The translations under genes were made by a program, and so were the position numbers. Of a stretch of 25,033 nt of DNA, positions 1 to 8,486 are shown piece after piece; the stretch's first letter is position 1, and every line of letters begins with the position of its first letter. Under the pieces are notes generated by a model. It was not told the DNA's origin. It saw only the letters and a list, made by a program, of their open reading frames with translations, and ran no database searches. The DNA comes from Thamnocephalis sphaerospora (Eukaryota; Zoopagomycota; Zoopagomycetes; Zoopagales; Sigmoideomycetaceae): positions 1-25,033 of the forward strand of contig KZ992632.1 in the NCBI GenBank assembly GCA_003614735.1, read 5' to 3'.

Positions 1-190
1 GCCGCAGCCAACGCAGCTCATTCTCATCCTGCTTGGGAAAGTCGCGCTCAAAGCGCAAACGCCACAGCTTGCGTTGTGCTGCCACGCAAGCATACAGCCA
101 GCGTGACGTAGTAGCCAGCGCAACAAGCGCAGCTTCGTCGTCAGATAGGTAGACTATACGGTAGACAATCTCGGCGGGCACTCTGTTCAT
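1..190 (-). CDS. F-box protein, 5' end only (runs off the left edge)
   Basis: Reading the minus strand from an ATG at 190-188 gives 63 uninterrupted codons to the window edge. The protein begins MNRVPAEIVYRIVYLSDDEA and continues through a stretch with LATTSRWLYACVAAQRKLWR. This is the F-box pattern: Leu/Val-Pro-x-Glu-Ile at the start, a run of hydrophobics, then a Cys-Arg/Trp-rich second half ending in LWRLRFERDF. F-box domains bind Skp1 and make the protein a substrate receptor of SCF ubiquitin ligases. The substrate-binding part lies outside the window, so the target cannot be guessed. The start is supported by the motif beginning four residues after the Met and by a good ATG context (ACC just before it). 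No intron is visible in the part present. Confidence 0.72.
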   Translation of the reverse strand, partial: MNRVPAEIVYRIVYLSDDEAALVALATTSRWLYACVAAQRKLWRLRFERDFPKQDENELRWLR

Positions 191-616
191 GGTGACGTGA
201 GCAGGACAAAGAAGAAGTGGCGAGCATGGTGTGCTACCATAGTGGTGTGGTCTAGGCTCTGGCTTTTCAGCTTGCGCGGATCACACCATCAGGCAATGTA
301 GCCCATTAGCAGGATAGCTTCCCAGCTCCATCTTGTTGGGCAGATGCCAGGTCAGGCCGCCATAAACATCGGTATTTCATGGAATACACTAGTTGTGCTG
401 TCTTTAACAATTACCGTAACCGCGGCAGCACGCCTGTTTAATGTGTGTTGGTTGCAAGAGTGTACACATCAACCTCTCCAGACTTGCGTGCATCATTCTT
501 TGTTGTTTATTCCAGCACGAAAAGCCGTCGCATTCCTCTGCCGCACGACTTTATTGCTAGAAACCTGTTGCTGCCGCAGGCAACCCACTAGTCCAATCAT
601 TTGCGTCCGCTGCACC
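191..616. other. Intergenic stretch upstream of the F-box gene and the 617 start
   Basis: Between the minus-strand F-box start and the plus-strand ATG at 617 lies a divergent intergenic region of about 425 bp. An open frame reaches back to 344 on the plus strand, but its translation is Cys-rich, has no recognisable motif and looks like chance. No repeat or convincing core promoter motif was seen. Confidence 0.5.
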
Positions 617-972
617 ATGAAGCGTACTAGCGATCGAAAAGCTGTACGCGGTGTGAGCGTTACGCCCAAACGAGGTGAGCACAGCCATGAACACGTTTCT
701 GATAGTAGCGGCTCAGCGCATACTGGACCTGGAGCAATGCGATCTGGACCTCAGCACCAGACCAAGCTCTCTACGTTCTTTTTGCGCGTGGCAGACGAGC
801 AAGGTGATGGAACCGCTTCCTGTCATGGTGCACTCTCGGCAGCTCAACCGGGACAGCCGGCCAAGGTGAAGGTATATGTCGCGGTGTTGCGCATGGAGCG
901 CCAAAGGGGGTCGCGCTGATGGCGTATTTATCATAGCTCAGTACAGAGCACGTCGGCAAAGACAATTCAGTA
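617..972 (+). CDS. Possible small gene of unknown function, two short introns
   Basis: ATG at 617 sits in a good context (CACC before it). A phase-consistent three-exon model is 617-674, 706-865 and 937-972, with introns GTGAGC...TAG (31 bp) and GTGAAG...TAG (71 bp), giving about 84 residues. The middle exon is helical and charged, including AAQRILDLEQCDLDLSTRP and a segment with PLPVMVHSRQL. By hand count about 68% of its third codon positions are G or C, against about 47% in the competing frame. A rival model reads straight through 617-865 in another frame and joins in phase to 937 and then to the downstream TFIIIC-like gene, which would extend that protein at its N-terminus. I cannot name a family. 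The layout (short helical protein, acidic first half) is loosely like Nbl1/borealin N-termini, but that is only a guess. Confidence 0.38.
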
Positions 973-1008
973 ACGAAAGAGGTATTAATAGCGCTAATAG
1001 CGAAAAGT

Positions 1009-4000
1009 ATGCCTACTCTAACGTGTGGACAGACCGCCACTACGTCACTAGATGGCGATGCTTTGGCTGGGCTGGATCTGGATACAGTAGTGAATGAGAT
1101 TATGGACGGAAAAGTGCCAGGTTTGCCTTACGGAGCGCGTGTGCGTCGCAGTGGACGACCGCCCGCCACTCCCAAGGCAAAAAAAGCCGCTGCTGAGCGA
1201 TACCGTCGTATGGTGGTAGAGGCAATCGAAGCAGGGAAACGACGAGCCGCCGGCGAAGAAGAAGAGGAGGAAATCGAGCAGCAGCCTACAAAGCGTCGGC
1301 GCCGCGAGCAATCAATGTCAGTTGCTGGCGATGAACCGGCACTTACACGAAGTGGACGCTCCAAGCGGGCGGGATCAAGACCGTCATACCGGATATTTAT
1401 AGCGTCTGATGAAGACAGCAATGGCAATGAAGGTCACGATCATGATGATGGCGATGCATACGACCCAGCGGCCGATTTGCAAAATGCCGCTGCCGAGGAG
1501 CTGGAGCAGCCAGAGTACAGTGCCGAATCGGAGAGCGATGAAGACTATGACCTTGATGTAGATGATGGGTGTCGGAGGAGCGGTGTATCGTCCAAAGGTA
1601 CATCCCATCAAGTGCGCACTATGTATAGCGCGTCTGGCCGGTCGGATTGGCGTAGTATTCCTGTAGCAATGCCGCCAACAAATTATTTCCCAGCCGCATC
1701 GTCATCTCGGCCATACACATCTGGCGAAGGGCAGTCGACTCATGGCACAGATGTGCTCGACGAACAGCACACGCCGGCGACACGAGGAGATGTAGGCAAA
1801 CGGGGCCGCGGGGAGACGCAAGCTCGGCCAAAGGGTTCAGCATTGCGACGCCCACAATATGTCAAAGTGTTTGATGGTCGCGGTATCAAGTATCTTATAA
1901 CACATCGCCAGTACGCCTGCATGCCACGCTCCAATGCTTTTCTCGAAGATGAGATACCAGACACGTTGCAAGCGCTGCGACCGGATCCGTTTCCTGGGCA
2001 AGTGGTGTTGCCGACAGATGTGGTGATGCTGAAAGACGGGTAAATGGCTGCATTGGTGGCAGAGAAGGTGTTGCTGCCTAGCGCTAACGCACACACTTAT
2101 TGCTAGAGATGTCGCTAAAGACGATGTGGCAAGTAGTAAGATCAATGTTGCATTTTCGTGCGATACCGACACAGTTCACAGTCTTGCAAGGCATACCAGC
2201 ATCCCTATGTGTAAGTGACAGGGCGCTGACAACGTGCTGGATCATCGATGCTTACACGAGTCGAACCAACAACGGTAGCAGAGCGACGGAGCGCCTTTGT
2301 GCTCAATACGGGGCTCAATGTTTGGGCAATGGACTGGTGCCCACAGCAAAAGGCACATCGGCGACAGTATTTGGCCGTGGGCGGACTGCCTGTACACGAT
2401 ACTGCTGACCGGCCGCTCCACTATTGCGCCCCCGAGCGGCCTGGCGAGGTGCAATTTTGGCAGCTGACACTGGCAACCGATGACACTGGCAAAAAAGTGG
2501 ACGGTGAAAACGAGACCATCTCTCTTGTAGCGGTGATGCAACACTCTTGGGGTGCCGTTTGGGATGCTGCCTGGTGTCCAGGCTCAGAAGCCATCTGGCC
2601 AAGCAAGGTAGATAGCGCTATGTGACCTGTGGATGAATCCGATGACAAACTAAGCCGTACTGCCATTAGGATGGTTCACATGCTGGTCGACAGGGTGTGC
2701 TGGCCCTTTGCACGGAGGATGGCCACCTTCGCATTGTAATTGTACCGCATCTTGAGACACTGGTGGCGCGCACTGGGCAGCAAAATGGAAAACCCGTTTA
2801 TTGTACGTCGCAAGCTTGCTACGCCGAATAGCGTCAGCTTACCTTGTTTATTTCAGTCTGCGCAAAAACCATTGTTTTGGACTCTTTGCTACCAAACATC
2901 CGATATACGCAAGCACGCTGGAATCAGCGCGGAGAACTACTGGCCTCCTGTTCCGATGGTGAGTAAAGGTCAATAGGAAATTACGCTGCTGTAGCCACTG
3001 ACCATGCGCCAGGCACATTTGTTTTGTGGGATACTAGCGTGTTGGCAAGCTCTCTGCATGACCAGTCGGCACAGGCAAAGCATGGTGACGAGGAGAGTGA
3101 TGAAGACAATGACGAGGAGGAAGCGGCGCTGGACAGGACGGGTAAGCTGTTTTCCTGGATGGCATCATGATAATGGTGGCTGACCGTTCTTGCAACTACT
3201 GTGCACCATAGCACAACCGCTGATTCGCTTCACCGTCCATGATTGCCACACGCGCGCGTTTGCATGGCGACGTCCTTTGCTGCGCGACCTACTTGCCTGC
3301 GGACAGGAGCATTTACAGCGTGTCAAACAAGTATCAGGAACGCATGAGCCGGCTGCCCTTGATGTGCAACGCATCTATGATGATCTGGATGCAGATGCTG
3401 GCCATCAATTCACCAGCGTCGGCTATGATGGGCGCGTGCGCCTTACCGACACGCGCAACCCGTGGCAGCCAATCCATGTCCAGCGATATCGCAGTAAGTG
3501 TAAAGTGTGTAGAATGGTCATCCACCTTTGTACTGATCGCGGCATTAGCAATACTGGTCAGCTGTGCGTGGACGCCAGGTACATCGTCTATTCTCTACGG
3601 TGATAACGAATACAACGTGCGCTATGTGATGCTGGGTGGCGCGTACTCGCGAGCAATGATCACCCACTCGGCCTGCATCTGGGTAAGTTTGTCGTTATTG
3701 GCGTCGCTTTATACTAGCACTCAGTGATGGCATGTTTAGGATATTGCCACATCGGACCGTCATCCGTATATTGCCAGTGTCAGTGCGGATGGTCAGCTGC
3801 TGCTCAATAATCCGCACCGGGTCTGGCAGGATCGGCCGGTGAGTCGCAGGCCGCATCACTGATACACGCTGCTACTCTATGCTGACGCGATGCTGGAAAC
3901 TCATGGCAGCGCATGACACAGTACGCGGCCTACAAGCTTACCTACGATTCGGAGCGCCAGTGCGTTGTCTACACAACAGCATCCAGCGTCGAGGTGATTG

Positions 4001-4301
4001 ATAGCGCGCGCTTGCTTCCTCAGCTAAAGACTCACACGCGGTCCGCTTTTGGCAGGAAATCCGTGCCGAAAAAGCGTCCGTTTTGCTGATCGACTATCCC
4101 AGGCCCGTGGCGCTGCATCGCGTACGTGTACAACCAGCAGCTTGTCGGTGTGCGATTGCTTGGCGCTGACACGTCGGTGCGCTCTAGGCGGTTTGGAATC
4201 ACAATGCTGGTCCAGCGGCGCAATGGCTGGCAAGCGGCGGTGCTGCCGGCCTGGTGCATGTTGCGTCCATGGCCTGCGACGATATCCTCGACAGCGTGTG
4301 A
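1009..4301 (+). CDS. TFIIIC subunit, WD40 type (Sfc6/Tfc6/GTF3C2-like), 12 exons
   Basis: Twelve exons join in phase: 1009-2039, 2107-2210, 2261-2607, 2670-2802, 2857-2958, 2995-3141, 3212-3493, 3549-3682, 3740-3838, 3910-3993, 4056-4121 and 4188-4301, giving 880 residues. The N-terminal 340 residues are disordered and charged, with an AT-hook-like RRSGRPP at 46-52 and acidic runs. The C-terminal half carries WD-type blades: VWAMDWCPQQ followed by QYLAVGG, WGAVWDAAWCPG, LALCTEDGHLRI, ILVSCAWTPGT, and a final AVWNHN...WLASGGAAGLVHV. These are hallmarks of the WD40 tau-B subunit of TFIIIC, which binds the B box of tRNA genes with its large partner and recruits RNA polymerase III initiation factors in the nucleus. 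Introns are 36-71 bp. The start at 1009 has A at -3, but an upstream in-phase exon cannot be excluded. Exon 7 is the least certain internally. Family assignment rests on remembered motifs. Confidence 0.78.
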
Positions 4302-4722
4302 TCGGCCTGCCGTCGGACCGACCGCAGGTAGCCGCACAGCAACGCAAGTACATGTGGCTGCGCTTGTATGCCATCGTTTCGTTGCAGACAGTATCACATG
4401 CCGACGCCGAATGTGACGTGTTCTGCCTTGCACCAATCACCGCCTGCCGCGCTTGCCTGGCGGAGCACTGGCCAGTCGCTGTACGCCGAGTGCTGTCGGT
4501 TCGCCGCGTGGCCGCATGTAGCCGAGACCAGGTCGTGTATGCGCAACTCATCAAACTCTTTCTCTAAACCACTCCATCTCACTTGCCGTAGCTGCTGTTG
4601 TACGCTCTCTGCGCCCATTATTCCGCGCGCCCGCCAGCCTGCTGGCACCTAAACCACGCGTACGTACACCGCTGTCCCCCACGCACTAAAGATCAGTGCT
4701 GCTGTTGCTGTGATCACTCGCC
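4302..4722. other. Intergenic stretch, 3' flank of TFIIIC gene and upstream region of next gene
   Basis: About 420 bp between two plus-strand genes. A plus-strand open frame runs through it to 4567 and a minus-strand one spans 4394-4648. Neither has a recognisable domain, and the first overlaps the spliced end of the TFIIIC gene in another frame, so both are treated as chance. No repeat was seen. Confidence 0.5.
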
Positions 4723-7494
4723 ATGACGGAGATTCGACGTGGCAATCGTCGCGCCAAGAAGCAGACGGAGGCAAAGCAGACCCCGCGTACGTTTCGTGTG
4801 CGCGTTCCAGCTGTGTTGTAGCGTCGCTATGCATGTGAGCCGTGGACAGAAAGCACGCGATGCTCGTCTACTCGGCGTTTAGCACACCGCGTTGCACGAC
4901 CCGTGGCACCAGTAGGAGCACGGGGTTGCTCCTACCGCTGACGTGGCAGCGTTTGATGTCGCGGCCGCGTGGGCGCATGTGTCACCTACACCTTGTGCAC
5001 GCGTCTGCCAGCGCGGAACATGATCCGCTGTCTGTCTGTTTGATGCATATGACCGCGTTGCCGGGCTGTATCTTGCTGCTTGCCAACACGCCAGCTCACC
5101 GCCTACCCGAATGCCGTTCTCTTTCTACCTTTTCACCGCGCAGATAAACCAGACATTATAGATATTGCCAACGCGCCATACGAGCCAGTGTCGCCAAGTA
5201 AATCCACCGGTGCTACCGCCGCTTCAAGCAAGACCATGGGCAAGAGCAAGAACAAGAACAAGAGCAAGGGCAAGGATGAGAAGCAGGCCGCGTCGGCCGC
5301 ACCGGCCGCTGGTTGCCGCAAACGCAGTTGCTGCTGTGGTCTGCGCCTCTTCACCGTGCGCCGCTTGCTCCTCTCGCTGGTGGTGATCATGGTCTATGGC
5401 GCCACCGTGTGCCCGCCTGGACGCTCTGTCAGTGGCGACGACGTGCCGGCTGTCTGCTCGGCCACCACGTGGATCCCGCGCTTTGCGCAATTCCAAACCT
5501 GGTATCTCAGTAACATCGGGCCCAAAGTGGCAGAGTTGCACCAAGAGTACACCGCGCCGGCCGCTGAGCGTGCTGCGCACATCTACGAGACCGCCGTAAA
5601 GCCGCAGGCGATTGAGTTTTGGCAAGAGGACATTGCTCCGACGGTTGTCCCCGTCTACCAGCAGCACGTGGAGCCGGTCGCTCAGCGTGTCTGCACCGTC
5701 TGGGGTAACCGTCTGCGGCCGGTGCAGCAGACGGCCACCCACTATGCCGCGCAGGCCTACGACCAGATCACGCACGCGTACGGCGAGTATGTCAAGCCGC
5801 AGCTGGATGCCCATTTTTGGCCCAACTACGAGGCGCATGTTGTGCCGCGTGTGCAAGCCGCCGCTCAGTGGGCGGCCGATCGACTGCACGATCAGGTTGA
5901 GCCATGGCTAGCACAGGCGCGTGCCTACTACGACGAGAATCTGGCTGAACACGTTGACCAGACGACGCAGAAGGTTACCGCCGCCTACAAGCAGCATGTT
6001 GCGCCCACCGTCTCGCATGTCTACACCACCTACGTGGCGCCCTACTCGGCAATTGCTTACAAGCACACAGAGTCTACCCTTTCCAAGCACGTTGTTCCAG
6101 CTCTGCGCAACCACGTCAAGCCGGCTGCTGTGCAGGCGTGGCACGGTGGCAAGCGCATCTACGTGAACCACGTCCACCCGCATGCCGTGGCCCTGGGCGA
6201 CCAGGCTGCTGTTCTGTACAATGAGCACGCAGCACCAGTGGTTGGTCCCTATGTGAAGATGGTCGCCGACCGTGCGTACGACCTGCTGGTCTTTGCTGGT
6301 GTTGCTCGTTCTCAGGAGGACATTGACGCTGAGCTGCGCGCGCTGCATGAGCGCAAGGAGGCTGCCCGTCGCGCCAAGGAGGAGGCTGCACGTAAGAAGC
6401 GTGAAGAGGCGGAGCGCAAGGCGCGTGAGGAGGCTGAACGCAAGGCACGCGAGGAGGCCGAACGCAAGGCCAAGGAAGAGGCCGAGCGTAAGAAGCGCGA
6501 AGAAGCCGAGCGCAAGAAACGCGAAGAGGCTGAGCGTAAGAAGCGCGAGGAGGCTGAACGCAAGGCCAAGGAGGAAGCCGAGCGCAAGGCCAAGGAAGAG
6601 GCTGAGCGTAAGAAGCGCGAGGAAGAAGAGCGCAAGGAGGCTGAACGCAAGGCCGCTGAGGAAGAGGAGGCTGAGCGCAAGGCTGCCAAGAAGAACAAGG
6701 CTGCCAAGAAGAAGGCTGCCGCCGCCAAAAAGTCCGCCTCCAAAAAGTCCACCTCCAAGAAACAGACGGCCGAAACGACCACCGACAGCGAGGAAGAAGC
6801 TGTTGTGGCTGGTAAGGCCAAGCAGGCCAAGCGCCAAAAGGTGTTCACCGCCGAGCCTGAGGCTGAGGATGCTGAGGAGAAGGCACCGGTAAAGAAGGCC
6901 AAGAAGGATGCCGCCGCCGCCGCCGCCAAGAAGAAGAAGGCCAGCAAGCCGGCGGTAGCAACCCAGAAGAGCGATAGCGATGAGCTTGACGCCAAGGTGC
7001 GCGAGGTGGTTGAAAAGCTTGAGGCGCTTGGCGAAGAAGATGTCGAGGATCTTGATCCGGATGTTGTGGCGGCCGAGGCACGCGAGGTGCTTGAGGACCA
7101 GCTCCAGGGCGCATTCACCGGCTCCAGCGATGATATGCGCGATACCATCAACCAGGCGATGCAGCAGGCGATGGAGGAGCAGCGTGCCGAGATCATGGCC
7201 GACATTGAGCGCCGGAGCAAGGAGGAGGGCGAGGACTTTGACGTCGAGGCTGCTCAGGCCAAGGCCGAAGCCGAGCTGGCCGAAGCCATGAAGGTGCTCG
7301 AGTCCATGCTCAACCCGGACGCGCTGGCCGAGCAGCTGGCCTTCAAGGGCGATGAGGCTAGCAGCGAAGAGGTGGAGGAAGAGGAAAAGGCTCCCAAGAA
7401 GGCTGACACCAAGAAGGAGAAGCGGTCGGCACCCAAGAGCAAGGCGTCCGACAAAAAGTCCAGCAAAAAGGCGTCTAGCAAGGCCAAGGCATAA
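4723..7494 (+). CDS. Membrane-anchored protein with proline-punctuated helical repeats and a long charged E/K/R helix, function unknown
   Basis: Proposed exons are 4723-4786 and 5144-7494 (804 residues), joined across a 357-bp intron with donor GTACGT and a strong pyrimidine tract before CAG. Alternative starts are ATG 5080 and ATG 5236 (MGKSK, very good context). Order of parts: a basic N-terminus; a Cys cluster GCRKRSCCCG near 79-88, possibly palmitoylated; one membrane helix about 96-112; then about 270 residues of helical repeats punctuated by motifs such as HVEPV, YVKPQ, HVAPT, HVVPA, HVKPA and HAAPV. Residues 434-513 are ten copies of an eight-residue unit EEAERKKR/EEAERKAK, as expected for a rigid single alpha helix. 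After this come Lys/Ala-rich and acidic segments and a Lys/Ser-rich tail. The sequence suggests a type II anchored structural or tethering protein, but no known family is recognised. Confidence 0.82.
4787..5143 (+). other. Inferred long intron (or 5' leader) of the 804-aa protein gene
   Basis: Most introns in this window are under 130 bp. This one, of about 357 bp, is inferred because the 4723 ATG begins a basic 21-codon exon ending at a GTACGT donor, and a pyrimidine-rich tract precedes CAG at 5141-5143 with matching phase (1). If translation instead starts at 5080 or 5236, this DNA is 5' leader. Confidence 0.45.
6379..6618 (+). repeat. 24-bp coding tandem repeat, ten copies
   Basis: Ten consecutive imperfect 24-bp units encode the eight-residue pattern Glu-Glu-Ala-Glu-Arg-Lys-(Lys/Ala)-(Arg/Lys). 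Synonymous differences between copies (GAG/GAA, CGC/CGT) mean the units are not recent perfect duplicates. The charge pattern (E at i, K/R at i+4) fits a stable single alpha helix. The array also creates long open frames on the opposite strand and in the other plus frame, which are artefacts of composition. Confidence 0.9.
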
Positions 7495-7511
7495 GATCGC
7501 CGCCCTACCCT

Positions 7512-7539
7512 CTCACTCACTCACTCACTCACTCACTCT
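7512..7539 (+). repeat. (TCAC)n microsatellite in the 3' flank of the 804-aa gene
   Basis: A perfect run of TCAC tetranucleotides begins about 18 bp after the stop codon of the preceding gene and probably lies in its 3' UTR. It is a simple repeat likely to vary in length between strains. Confidence 0.9.
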
Positions 7540-7551
7540 CTGTTCTATTGT

Positions 7552-8200
7552 TTAGGCTTGTACATTGCGGGCAAGATGATGCGCTCGAGTGTCGCCGTAA
7601 TGTCGGCGTAGGTGTGGCATCTTGAGCGTTTGCACGCGCATGTAGAGCACAATGAAAATATCTGTATGCGACTGCACACGTACTATGGCGCAGTCCACTG
7701 ATCCCAAGCGCCATGCATCCGAGACCACATCTAATCGTGCCACTGCATAGCATGTCCAAGCCAAAGTGCATGCCACCTGCAAACAGACTGGTGCATTTAC
7801 CAAATGGGCTGACCCGAGCGCCAGATCCCCCGTAGCTACCATCTCAGCCGTGGTCAGCGAATGGTACGGTGGTCGTCTACTGCCAGGGACACATCAGGAC
7901 CAATGCAAAACGCGCATAAGCGTGCTGCAACGGCCGATGAAAGGTGCTCTTTGCTACGGCAGACTCCTCCACAACAGGTTGCCCTTTCTGTTTTAGTCGG
8001 CAGCATCATCTGCCGCCCGTCGCGTTCGTCACACTTGCCCATGTTTGCCGCTGCCTGCCGCACGCGCACAGCATCACGGGCCGAACCTTTTCGGCGTCCT
8101 GGCTGGGCAGCACGAGTGCTACATGGACTAGAGGCGACTGCGCTGATGCATGGCTGCCCAAGACGGCGACGTGCGCCCGATGCTGTGTTATTGTTGGCCT
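7552..8200 (-). CDS. Possible minus-strand multi-exon gene, unrecognised
   Basis: Three minus-strand segments read like protein but lie in different frames. The first (roughly 8200-8010) contains HVAVLGSHASAQSPLVHVAL and RPVMLCACGRQRQTW. The second (roughly 7986-7890), after a plausible CTAAAACAG acceptor, contains STFHRPLQHAYARFALVLM. The third (7842-7552) contains RLGSVDCAIVRVQSHTDIFI and ends in a TAG. The first join (donor GTGACG at about 8030, 45-bp intron) is in phase. The second has no good GT donor and would need an odd intron or a one-base frameshift near 7888-7884. No start was located. It may be a real gene with a missed exon, or a decayed one. I do not recognise the family. Confidence 0.3.
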
Positions 8201-8486
8201 TGTCCATGCTACACCTGCACCACAGCAACTCTTTCACACTCGCCATTCCTCTTCTCCGCTTCACCACCCGCTCATCCGTCGGCGCATCAGACGTCTCGGC
8301 CCACGACCTCTTTCATCGTCCTCCGTACGCACGTGCTGCGACCGTCATTGCTAGACTGTTGTCTGGATTGCAACGTCTCTACGCGTGCTAGCTGTGCAGC
8401 CCACGCTCCCTTTCCCTCTCTCACTCTGCTAGAACCGCGCTCTGCGACCACGGACGCTTACCGCCAGAGCCACAGCTGTCGTTGCC

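Noticed and set aside
2250-2275. B-box-like GGTTCGA on the minus strand, suggesting a tRNA gene
   Set aside because: No A box or cloverleaf could be built around it, and it sits at a splice acceptor of the TFIIIC gene.
4049-4567. 172-codon plus-strand open frame over the end of the TFIIIC gene
   Set aside because: The WD40 C-terminus (WLASGGAAGLVHV) is in another frame after two introns. The tail beyond 4301 has no recognisable feature.
5908-7220. Long minus-strand and alternate plus-strand open frames across the 804-aa gene (up to about 300 codons, Leu/Ser-rich or Arg-rich)
   Set aside because: They are produced by the codon composition of the E/K/R repeat and Lys-rich tail. Their translations are low-complexity shadows, and the main frame has membrane and repeat structure.
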